Shown in pieces: positions 1 through 5,760 of a DNA stretch of 7,366 nucleotides. The stretch lies in the NCBI GenBank assembly GCA_003023535.1, contig PXSC01000172.1:1-7366 (forward strand), given 5' to 3'. The position numbers and the translations under genes are program-made. The number at the start of each line of letters is the position of its first letter. Position 1 is the stretch's first letter. Origin of the DNA: Halobacteriales archaeon QS_9_70_65. Its GTDB lineage: Archaea > Halobacteriota > Halobacteria > Halobacteriales > Haloarculaceae. The notes beneath the pieces are model-generated. The model worked only from the letters and a program-made list of their open reading frames with translations, was not told the origin of the DNA and did no database searches.

Positions 1-170
1 GCGAAGACGGCGACGAGGTGGACCGCGAGCAGCGCGGGCGCGAGGCCGTCGGCCAGCACCGCGCCGAACGCCGAGGCCGCGAGCGGCGGCAGCATGAACA
101 CCGGATGTACCTGCGACGCCAGCGCCCCGAGGTCGGCCCGGACCCCATCGTCGTGGCGTGCGATGGCCAT
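1..170 (-). CDS. Probable UbiA-family prenyltransferase, N-terminal part only (runs off the left edge)
   Basis: An open frame reads leftward from ATG at 170-168 to the window edge, giving 56 residues that begin MAIARHDDGVRADLGALASQ. The following VHPVFMLPPLAASAFGAVLA stretch and a second hydrophobic stretch (residues 42-56) look like the first two membrane segments. From memory, an N-terminus with SQVHPVFMLPPLAAS is characteristic of haloarchaeal UbiA-family prenyltransferases, membrane enzymes that move polyprenyl groups onto aromatic or lipid acceptors. The DxxxD catalytic motifs would lie outside the window, so the substrate cannot be inferred. An in-frame stop at 203-201 lies upstream, so ATG 170 is the first usable ATG. 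A TATA-like AGAGTAAT about 27 nt upstream suits a leaderless transcript. Confidence 0.55.
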   Translation of the reverse strand, partial: MAIARHDDGVRADLGALASQVHPVFMLPPLAASAFGAVLADGLAPALLAVHLVAVF

Positions 171-194
171 GCCGGCGCTACGACCGCCCCACTG

Positions 195-205
195 ATTACT
201 CTACG
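195..205 (-). promoter_or_regulatory. Putative TATA element of the UbiA-like gene
   Basis: Read on the minus strand this is CGTAGAGTAAT. It begins 35 nt upstream of the ATG at 170, the same spacing as the CAAC-type elements of the other genes here. It lacks the CAAC letters but has the AT-rich core at the same offset, consistent with leaderless transcription. Confidence 0.35.
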
Positions 206-288
206 GCTGCCTCGCTTGATGGTGTTTAGTTAGGAGGGAAGTAGCATGCTTCGGCAGCGATGACGGCGTGTCCAAATGGGCCCCTCCC

Positions 289-314
289 GCCCGCGGGCTG
301 TGGCTTGTTTTTTT
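289..314 (+). terminator. GC palindrome followed by a T7 tract (possible terminator, owner unknown)
   Basis: A self-complementary GCCCGCGGGC (289-298) is followed nine bases later by seven consecutive T residues (308-314) on the plus strand. Archaeal termination generally relies on U-rich tracts. No plus-strand gene upstream is visible in the window, while both flanking genes are on the minus strand, where this tract reads as A7. It may end an unannotated short RNA, or mean nothing. The rest of 171-424 holds no gene I can support. Confidence 0.2.
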
Positions 315-424
315 CGAGGTCGGCCTCGCGCCGCGAGCGGTCGGCCCCGTTCGAGGTCCCGCCCGACGCCGGCCGACCGGCCGGCTCTCGCGTAACTAAC
401 CGAAGGCCCACGCTTCTCCCACGG

Positions 425-2644
425 TTACCGTCGGACCTCGTAGACGGTGACATCGCCCTGCCGGAAGGCGACCTCGAGGCCGGGATGGTCGGCGACCGTG
501 ACGTCGTAACGGTTCCGCTCGGCCGGGCCGACGTAGACGTAGTCGACGCCGTAGCGGTCGAACAGCTCGGTCTGGTTCGTCGTCGATCCCGCGTAGATGA
601 TCTCGACGTCCGACAGCCGGCGGTCGTACGGCGCCTCGCCGCGGTACTGTCGCTCGTGGAACCACCCGAGGACGGTCGGATGACCGGTGAGACTCGCCGG
701 CGCGGAGCTGCCCTTCCCCTCGCCCGGCCGCCACCGATAGCCGCCCGGCGCCGCGGTGACGAGGGTCCGCCGGCCGGGGCGGCCGTTCAGCCAGGCGATG
801 GCGGCGGCCTCGTCGGGGTAGCGGGCGTCGGCGTAGGCCGTTCCGTCCAGCGTCGGGTCGTCGGCGCCGACCGGCTCCTGGCTCAGCTGTGCGGGAACGA
901 CGAAGCCGGCGTACAGCCCCGTCAGCACCACGACGGCGACCATCAGGGCGGTTCCGGTCCGCTCGAGCCGCTCGCGGTCGACGTCGACCGACGGTCGACC
1001 GCGGGCCAGCACCGGCAGCAGGACCGCGGCGGCGATCGACCAGAACAGCCAGACGTGAGCGTAGTACTTGAAGATGATGTTGAACCGCTCGCCCTCGACG
1101 GTGACCAGTTCGACGAGCAGGACCAGTCCGGCGCCGGCGGCGACGAGCACCAGCGGGAACCCCGTTTCCGGCCGGCGCCGCAGCAGCCACCAGCCGGCGG
1201 CGACGAACGGCAGCGTCAGGCCGACGGCGGGCGCGCCGAGGAGGGTCGCGAGCCCCAGGAAGGCGACGCCGCCGGCGAGGGGCGCCGCCGGCGGGACGTC
1301 GGGCGTCGAGAGCCGCCGGGCCGCGTCGGCGGCGAAAACCGCGAGAAAGGCGCCGTGGACGACGAGCAGCGGCCCGAGTCTGGCCCACTGGTCCCAGTAG
1401 GCGATCGTCTGGTCGGGGCCGCCGGCGACGACGCCGACCCAGTACGGCAGCGTCCAGGCGACGGCGCCGGCGGCGACGATTGCGGTCCCGGCGAGGGCGA
1501 CCCCGAGCCGGGCGGCCTCCGCGGCGACGCCGTCCGGCGCCGCGAGGCGGCCGTCGGCGCGCGACCCCACCAGCGCGGTCGCGTCACCGGGTGCGAACGC
1601 GAGTGCGAGGAACGTGACCGCGAGTACCGTCGGGAACGACCAGAGGTTGAGGAAGCCGACGAGGCCGACGACGGGCGGCAGTGCGCCGAACAGCGTCAGT
1701 CGTCGCGTCCGGACGTCGCCGAGCCAGTAGCTGAACAGCAGCCCGACGGCCAGCAGCGCGAACGGCTGGCTCATCATGTGGGCGTGGAGGTCGCCGTTGA
1801 TCCAGGCGAACAGCGGGAACTCGGTGGCGGCGGGGAAGCCGGCGTCGGGCTCCGCCGGCCGGGTGTTCAGCACCCGGCTCGCCGCGAGGTAACCGAACTC
1901 GCCGGTGACGTCGGCCGGCGCCCACGCGGCCGCCTCCTCGGAGACGCCCGGCAGCGACGCGACCAGCCCGTCCGGGAGCAGCCACCCGACGACGCCGGCG
2001 GCCGTGTGGAGGTTGCCGGCGACGCCGACGAGGAACGCTCCCAGCCCGGCGGCCGCCCGGCGCGGAACCTCGTGGGCCGACCCGACGGCGCCGGCCAGCC
2101 CGTAGGCGGCGGTGACGAGGGTCGCGTAGAAGCCCGACAGCGCCAGGTTGTACGCGAACCGGGGGGCCGTCCCCGTCAGCAGCGCCAGCAGCGCCGACAG
2201 CATGTGACCGCCGTAGTGGTACTGGACGGCCTCGCCGGCGAACCACACGTCCTCCGGCGGGAGCGTCCCCGCACGGAGCGACGCCCCCAGCAGCCCGACG
2301 TCGAGCATCTTCTCGCCGACCGAGACCGGCAGCGGTGCGATCGCGGGGCTCGTCGCGCGAATCGCGATCATGAACAGGAACGCGGCGGCGAACGCCGCCG
2401 ACGCCTCGGCGTAGTCCCGCGGCTCGACGGCGTCGGTGTCGCCGAGTAGCGCGCCGGCGAGAACGAGTGCCGCCAGGCCGGCCGCGAGCGCCGGCCAGCC
2501 GAAGGCGACGTGGCCGACGAGATGGCCGACGACGGCGACGACCGCGAGCCCGACCGGCACGGCGAAGGCCGCCCCCGCGTCGTCGAACTGCGGGAACAGT
2601 GCCGCCACGAGCGGCAGCGCCGCCAGTCCGACGATGAGGTACAT
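425..2644 (-). CDS. DUF2298 / Chlor_Arch_YYY family multi-pass membrane protein
   Basis: A 739-residue, strongly hydrophobic protein with many membrane segments and a soluble C-terminal domain from about residue 590. Family-like motifs, in order, are EKMLDVG (111-117), YHYGGH (142-147, the YYYxG-type motif of the Chlor_Arch_YYY model), EFPLFAWINGDLHAHM (275-290), NLWSFP (333-338), GERFNIIFKYYAHVW (518-532) and TGHPTVLGWFHERQYRG (653-669). Proteins of this family are usually about 700-900 residues. Their biochemistry is not settled; architecture and neighbours suggest a GT-C-like enzyme using lipid-linked sugars (inference). The start is suspicious. ATG 2644 is the first in-frame start, but EYGLVALWLA is encoded just before it and looks like true N-terminus. 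An in-frame TAG (2677-2675) sits where the initiator would be expected. No promoter lies upstream, only the divergent glycosyltransferase coding sequence. Confidence 0.88.
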   Translation of the reverse strand: MYLIVGLAALPLVAALFPQFDDAGAAFAVPVGLAVVAVVGHLVGHVAFGWPALAAGLAALVLAGALLGDTDAVEPRDYAEASAAFAAAFLFMIAIRATSPAIAPLPVSVGEKMLDVGLLGASLRAGTLPPEDVWFAGEAVQYHYGGHMLSALLALLTGTAPRFAYNLALSGFYATLVTAAYGLAGAVGSAHEVPRRAAAGLGAFLVGVAGNLHTAAGVVGWLLPDGLVASLPGVSEEAAAWAPADVTGEFGYLAASRVLNTRPAEPDAGFPAATEFPLFAWINGDLHAHMMSQPFALLAVGLLFSYWLGDVRTRRLTLFGALPPVVGLVGFLNLWSFPTVLAVTFLALAFAPGDATALVGSRADGRLAAPDGVAAEAARLGVALAGTAIVAAGAVAWTLPYWVGVVAGGPDQTIAYWDQWARLGPLLVVHGAFLAVFAADAARRLSTPDVPPAAPLAGGVAFLGLATLLGAPAVGLTLPFVAAGWWLLRRRPETGFPLVLVAAGAGLVLLVELVTVEGERFNIIFKYYAHVWLFWSIAAAVLLPVLARGRPSVDVDRERLERTGTALMVAVVVLTGLYAGFVVPAQLSQEPVGADDPTLDGTAYADARYPDEAAAIAWLNGRPGRRTLVTAAPGGYRWRPGEGKGSSAPASLTGHPTVLGWFHERQYRGEAPYDRRLSDVEIIYAGSTTNQTELFDRYGVDYVYVGPAERNRYDVTVADHPGLEVAFRQGDVTVYEVRR

Positions 2645-3401
2645 CGCCAGCCACAGCGCGACCAGCCCGTACTCCTACCTCCGCTCGCTCGTCGCGGCGC
2701 TGGACCCCGCCGTCGTCAGACTCGAGCTCGACGATCCGACGCCGGCGACCGCCGAGGCCGTCGCCGGCCTCGAGGTGGCGCCGCTGACGGTCAACACCGT
2801 CCCGTCCCGCCGCGGGAAGGGCGCCGCCGTCACCGCCGGCTTCGAGGCGCTGTCGACGGACCGACTGGCGTTCGCCGACGCCGACGGCAGCACGCCGGCC
2901 ACCGAGTTCGCCCGCGTCGTCGCCGCCCTCGACGACGCCGGCCTCGCCGTCGGCTCCCGGCGCCACCCGGCGGCGACGGTGGTCGGCCACCAGACGCTGG
3001 CCCGCCGGTTTCTCGGCGACGGCTTCGCCTGGCTGGCCCGGCGGCTGCTGTCGGCGGAGCTGTACGACTACCAGTGCGGCGCCAAGGCCGTCACGGCCGA
3101 CGCCTGGCGGCGTATCCGCGACCACCTCTACGAGCCCGGCTTCGCCTGGGACGTCGAGCTGATCGCGATGGCCGGCGCCCTGGACTGTCGGGTCGCGGAG
3201 GTGCCGATCGAGTGGGAGGACCGCCCCGGCTCGACGGTCGACCCCGTCGGCACCGCCGTCGACCTCGGGCGGGCGCTGCTGCGGGCCCGTAGCCGCGCCG
3301 GGCGCCTGCAGGCGCAGAACGGCCGCGCCCGCGGCGGTACCGCCGGCGCCGAGGGGACCGCGCTCGTCGACCGCACGCAGGAGGGGGGCCACGGCGGGTG
3401 A
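2634..3401 (+). CDS. GT2-family glycosyltransferase (polyprenyl-phosphate sugar synthase-like), 5' end apparently lost
   Basis: Recognisable family sequence begins near 2673 (YLRSLVAALDPAVVRLELDD) and runs to the stop. Numbered from ATG 2634 (255 residues), motifs are SRRGKGAA (58-65), the DxD metal/nucleotide motif in FADADGSTP (80-88), VGSRRH (106-111), YDYQCGAK (144-151), YEPGFAWDVELI (166-177) and EVPIEWEDRPGSTV (189-202). This is the pattern of dolichyl/polyprenyl-phosphate glucose or mannose synthases, which load a nucleotide-sugar onto a membrane lipid. Missing is the usual first beta-strand with a V(V/L)PAY-type motif. The 13 residues from ATG 2634 are antisense of the DUF2298 gene, do not resemble it, and lack a hydrophobic strand. 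No other credible in-frame start exists near the junction; the next is an internal GTG in LEVAPL. The open frame extends back to 2436 without family similarity. The stop overlaps the GTG of the GtrA gene. The gene may be non-functional as drawn. Confidence 0.8.
   Translation: MRYIASHSATSPYSYLRSLVAALDPAVVRLELDDPTPATAEAVAGLEVAPLTVNTVPSRRGKGAAVTAGFEALSTDRLAFADADGSTPATEFARVVAALDDAGLAVGSRRHPAATVVGHQTLARRFLGDGFAWLARRLLSAELYDYQCGAKAVTADAWRRIRDHLYEPGFAWDVELIAMAGALDCRVAEVPIEWEDRPGSTVDPVGTAVDLGRALLRARSRAGRLQAQNGRARGGTAGAEGTALVDRTQEGGHGG
3380..3384 (+). promoter_or_regulatory. Shine-Dalgarno-like GGAGG before the GtrA start
   Basis: GGAGG followed by a G run lies 13 nt before the GTG at 3398, inside the end of the glycosyltransferase gene. 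Spacing is long, but with the GTGA overlap it fits translational coupling within an operon. Confidence 0.4.
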
Positions 3402-3895
3402 CGACCGCCGAACCCAATGACCCCGACGACCCCGACGGCGGGCGGCTCCGGGCGCTGGCGGCCGCCGACCGGATCGGCCGGTTCGTCTCCGTCGGCGTCG
3501 TCGGCGCGGCGCTGGAGACGGCCATCGTCGCGCTGCTGACGACCGGCGTGATCGTCGCGACGGCCCCGCCGCTGGCGGCGAAGGCCGTCGGCGCCGAGGC
3601 CTCCATCACCCTGATGTTCCTGCTGAACGACCGTTGGACGTTCGCCGAGGAGGCCGACGGCGGCCTGACGTCGCTGCTGAGCCGATACGGTCGCTCCCAC
3701 GTCGTCCGGCTCGGCGGGCTGTCGGTGGCCTTCGGGACGCTGTTCGTCCTCACCTCGCTGGTCGACGTCTCGCTGTCGGTCCGCGGCGCCGAGCTGTGGC
3801 CGACCGTCGCCAACGGCGTCGCCATCGCCGCCGGCATGACGCTCAACTACGTCGCCGAGTCGCTCGTGACCTGGCGGGTCCAGGACGGTCGCTGA
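3398..3895 (+). CDS. GtrA-family membrane protein
   Basis: A 165-residue protein with a hydrophilic, acidic N-terminus (1-25) and four predicted membrane segments at about 29-53, 57-76, 103-123 and 134-153. FLLNDRWTF (74-82) after the second segment and NYVAESLVTWR (150-160) after the fourth match the two N-x-x-(W/F)-type signatures of the GtrA family. GtrA proteins are small four-helix membrane proteins implicated in moving polyprenyl-phosphate-linked sugars across the membrane, or supporting the GT2 enzyme that makes them. Its placement directly after the GT2 gene supports that role. The start is GTG, sharing GTGA with the upstream stop, so the two are almost certainly co-transcribed. An ATG at 3417 is out of frame. 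The operon lacks a visible promoter because of the junction near 2675. Confidence 0.85.
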   Translation: MTTAEPNDPDDPDGGRLRALAAADRIGRFVSVGVVGAALETAIVALLTTGVIVATAPPLAAKAVGAEASITLMFLLNDRWTFAEEADGGLTSLLSRYGRSHVVRLGGLSVAFGTLFVLTSLVDVSLSVRGAELWPTVANGVAIAAGMTLNYVAESLVTWRVQDGR

Positions 3896-3939
3896 CCGCC
3901 CGCCCCTCCCGGAATCGACCGCCGGCGCCGACCACACCG

Positions 3940-3950
3940 CAATCCTTAAT
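3940..3950 (+). promoter_or_regulatory. Promoter of the initiator tRNA (CAATCCTTAAT)
   Basis: The element starts exactly 35 nt before the first base of the mature tRNA, placing the TTAAT core about 27 nt upstream, the standard archaeal TATA position. It shares its CAA..CT letters and spacing with elements before purK, purE, the zinc-ribbon gene and the gene at 5761. Confidence 0.6.
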
Positions 3951-3974
3951 TGTGACACCGGGCTATCACGAGGT

Positions 3975-4049
3975 AGCGGGATGGGATAGCCAGGAGATTC
4001 CGCCGGGCTCATAACCCGGAGACCGGACGTTCAAATCGTCCTCCCGCTA
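3975..4049 (+). tRNA. Initiator tRNA-Met (anticodon CAU)
   Basis: A 75-nt tRNA folds completely. The acceptor stem AGCGGGA/TCCCGCT starts with A1:U72, typical of archaeal initiators, and the discriminator is A. The D-arm is GGAT/TTCC with a T13-T22 mismatch. The anticodon stem CCGGG/CCCGG encloses loop CTCATAA with CAT as anticodon; the three consecutive G:C pairs below the loop are the hallmark of initiator tRNAs. The T-stem GGACG/CGTCC encloses TTCAAAT. There is no intron, and CCA is not encoded (CTT follows). It stands alone between the GtrA gene and the convergent zinc-ribbon gene. Confidence 0.95.
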
Positions 4050-4090
4050 CTTCTCGCCGCTCGCAACGTCACGAGGCGGTGGCCCCCGTG

Positions 4091-4193
4091 CTGCCGGACG
4101 TAGTTCCGTGCGGAGTCATTCGGGCAGCAGCGTCCGGATGCAGGTTTCCCCCCGGTGCACCGGTTCCGGGCGTTCCACCGTTAGGTCCGGCAG
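4091..4193. repeat. 9-bp inverted repeat spanning the tRNA / zinc-ribbon gap
   Basis: CTGCCGGAC (4091-4099) and GTCCGGCAG (4185-4193) are perfect reverse complements separated by 85 nt, filling the gap after the tRNA up to the stop of the zinc-ribbon gene. No gene is visible between them. It could be chance in such GC-rich sequence or a weak structure at the convergent gene ends. Confidence 0.25.
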
Positions 4194-4195
4194 TA

Positions 4196-4465
4196 TCATG
4201 CCTTGGTGCTCAGGACCTCCAGCCCGTCGTCCGTCCGGCGGACGTACAACAGGACGTCGGCCGCGCCCGACTCGACGACGACGTCGAGTTCCGGGGCGCA
4301 GCCCTGCATCCCGATCTCGTTGAATCCGCAGGCGTCACACACCGCGGCGTCGGGTTTCGGCTCGTAGCCCGTCTTCCCTTCGGCGGCCGGGAGGTAGCCG
4401 GTATCCGCGATCGTCTCGCCGCACTCCGAACAACTCAGCCGTTTCGGGGTGGAGTCCAGATCCAT
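4196..4465 (-). CDS. Small zinc-ribbon protein with two CxxC knuckles, function unknown
   Basis: An 89-residue protein. Two zinc knuckles, CSECG (Cys12, Cys15) and CDACG (Cys43, Cys46), are 27 residues apart, the usual geometry of a one-zinc ribbon; an extra Cys56 follows. The second half (60-89) is short strands including DVVVESG and DVLLYVRR, with no membrane segment or signal peptide, so it is likely cytoplasmic. Haloarchaea encode many small zinc-finger proteins of this size, mostly uncharacterised; I do not recognise this one and assign no function. The start is ATG 4465, with CAACCGGTTTTCC beginning exactly 35 nt upstream, pointing to a leaderless transcript. It is divergent from purK across 106 bp, so the two could share regulation (inference). 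Confidence 0.75.
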   Translation of the reverse strand: MDLDSTPKRLSCSECGETIADTGYLPAAEGKTGYEPKPDAAVCDACGFNEIGMQGCAPELDVVVESGAADVLLYVRRTDDGLEVLSTKA

Positions 4466-4487
4466 GGCCGGACGTTACCGTCGCTCC

Positions 4488-4500
4488 GGAAAACCGGTTG
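4488..4500 (-). promoter_or_regulatory. Promoter element of the zinc-ribbon gene (CAACCGGTTTTCC)
   Basis: On the minus strand the CAAC begins 35 nt before the ATG and the TTTT core lies about 27 nt upstream, as expected for a leaderless archaeal transcript. The purK element lies 36 bp away on the opposite strand. Confidence 0.5.
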
Positions 4501-4536
4501 TGGCCCCGGCCCGCGTTCACTTCTCGTTCCGAACAG

Positions 4537-4547
4537 CAACCTTCTCG
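4537..4547 (+). promoter_or_regulatory. Promoter element of purK (CAACCTTCTCG)
   Basis: CAAC begins exactly 35 nt before the purK ATG at 4572, which supports that start over the earlier in-frame ATG at 4449. The core is not very AT-rich, so the assignment rests mainly on shared letters and spacing. Confidence 0.45.
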
Positions 4548-4571
4548 GTCGGGCGGCGAGGACGGTCCCAC

Positions 4572-5630
4572 ATGCCCCACACCACGCCCGCCGCGACGAT
4601 TGGCGTCGTCGGCGGCGGCCAGCTGGCGCGGATGCTCGGGGAGGCGGCCGGGCCGCTCGGCGTCGAGGTGGTCGTCTCGGATCCGACGCCGGACTGCCCG
4701 GCAGCGCCGGTCGTCCGCGACCAGGTCGTCGGCGACTTCGACGACCGGGCGGCGGACACGCCGGTCCACCCCGACCCCGACACGCTCCGGACCATCCAGG
4801 ACAAGCTCGTCCAGAACCGGGCGCTCACGGACGCCGGGATTCCGGTTCCGGCGTTCCGCGGCGTCGACACCGCGGCGGAGCTGCGGGCCGCCGGCGAGGA
4901 GCTGGGCTGGCCGCTGATGCTGAAGGCCCGCGAGGGCGGCTACGACGGCCGCGGCAACTTCCCCGTCGAGAGCCCCGACGACGCCGAGGCGGCCGTCGCC
5001 GAGACCGGCCCGGCGGTCGTCGAGGAGCTGGTCGACTTCGAGCGGGAACTCGCCGTCATCGGCGTCAAGGGCAAAGACGAGGTTCGGGCGTTCCCCGTGA
5101 CCGAGACCGTTCACGAGGCGGAGATTCTCCGGGAGCTGGTGACGCCCGCCCGCACCGCCCCGGCTGTTCGCGAGCGCGCCCGGGAGGTGGCCCTCGAGGT
5201 CCTGGAGACCTTGGACGGCCGCGGCGTCTACGGCATCGAACTGTTCGAACTGAACGATGGCGAGATCCTCGTCAACGAGATCGCCCCCCGGCCGCACAAC
5301 TCCGGCCACTGGACCATCGAGGGCGCCCACAGCTCCCAGTTCGAACAGCACGCCCGGGCCGTGCTGGGGTGGCCGCTGGGGAGCGCCGAGCGACGGGCGC
5401 CCTCGGTCACCACGAACGTCCTCGGCGACGTCGAGGACCCACAGCCCGCCGAACTGTCCGGCGTCGAGGCGGTCCTCGAGGCGCCGGCGGCGTCGCTGCA
5501 CTGGTACGGCAAGCGGGAGGTGCGGCCGCTCCGGAAGATGGGCCACGTCACGCTCTCGAACGCCGACTCGGACGCCGAGACGCTGCTGGAACGGGCGCGT
5601 GAGCTTCGCGACGGGCTGACCTTCACCTGA
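4572..5630 (+). CDS. purK: N5-carboxyaminoimidazole ribonucleotide synthase PurK, probably with an internal deletion
   Basis: PurK carboxylates AIR with ATP and bicarbonate to give N5-CAIR in purine synthesis. The 352-residue protein has the N-terminal nucleotide-fold motif GVVGGGQLARML (11-22), the ATP-grasp segment MLKAREGGYDGRGN (116-129), and the metal-binding and active-site run ELFELNDGEILVNEIAPRP (223-241), followed by HNSGHW (242-247), SQFEQHARA (255-263) and WYGKREVRP (311-319). ATG 4572 is chosen because an in-frame ATG at 4449 would add 41 residues unlike the family and would overlap the divergent gene; 4572 also has a CAAC element 35 nt upstream. Between GDFDDRAA (54-61) and DTPVHPDPDT (62-71) I expect some 25-30 more residues including a (V/L)(L/I)T(F/Y)E(I/F)E motif; here the blocks abut in frame. 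Activity of this version is uncertain. The partner gene purE lies about 770 nt downstream. Confidence 0.9.
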   Translation: MPHTTPAATIGVVGGGQLARMLGEAAGPLGVEVVVSDPTPDCPAAPVVRDQVVGDFDDRAADTPVHPDPDTLRTIQDKLVQNRALTDAGIPVPAFRGVDTAAELRAAGEELGWPLMLKAREGGYDGRGNFPVESPDDAEAAVAETGPAVVEELVDFERELAVIGVKGKDEVRAFPVTETVHEAEILRELVTPARTAPAVRERAREVALEVLETLDGRGVYGIELFELNDGEILVNEIAPRPHNSGHWTIEGAHSSQFEQHARAVLGWPLGSAERRAPSVTTNVLGDVEDPQPAELSGVEAVLEAPAASLHWYGKREVRPLRKMGHVTLSNADSDAETLLERARELRDGLTFT

Positions 5631-5700
5631 TCGACGCCGAGCGCGCCGACCCGGCGGGCGTTCCAGCCGGTCTCCTCGCCGTGGTCGTCACGACGGGCTC

Positions 5701-5721
5701 CCGCCGCGGTCCTCTCGGCGG
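5701..5721 (+). terminator. Short GC hairpin after purK
   Basis: CCGCCG (5701-5706) and CGGCGG (5716-5721) can pair around a 9-nt loop, 70 nt after the purK stop and just before the next promoter element. There is no T tract, so a terminator role is a guess. Confidence 0.2.
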
Positions 5722-5726
5722 TATCG

Positions 5727-5738
5727 CAACGCTGAAGC
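5727..5738 (+). promoter_or_regulatory. Promoter element of the membrane-protein gene (CAACGCTGAAGC)
   Basis: The heptamer CAACGCT is identical to the one before purE and begins 34 nt before the GTG at 5761. This favours a leaderless GTG start. The ATG at 5779 would be 52 nt away. Confidence 0.45.
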
Positions 5739-5760
5739 CCACGGCCAGGGGAATCGTGAC

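Noticed and set aside
260..2449. A 729-residue open frame on the plus strand opposite the DUF2298 gene, and similar long frames opposite other genes
   Set aside because: The product is Arg/Gly/Asp-rich low-complexity text without domains, as expected for antisense frames in GC-rich DNA. The DUF2298 motifs on the other strand are unmistakable.
1584..3392. A 602-residue minus-strand frame spanning both sides of the 2675 junction
   Set aside because: It is Arg/Gly/Ala-rich without recognisable motifs and overlaps two genes with clear family signatures in other frames; a GC-driven shadow, not a fusion protein.
3975..4049. tRNA gene as integration site of a mobile element
   Set aside because: I found no second copy of the tRNA 3' end in the window and no integrase gene; the downstream genes look like ordinary chromosome.
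4449..4571. A 41-residue N-terminal extension of PurK from ATG 4449
   Set aside because: It would overlap the start of the divergent zinc-ribbon gene, has no PurK similarity, and ignores the promoter element placed exactly for ATG 4572.
4079..5602. A 507-residue plus-strand frame overlapping the zinc-ribbon gene and purK
   Set aside because: Over the purK part it is Arg/Gly-rich nonsense in a shifted frame, and it crosses the promoter region.
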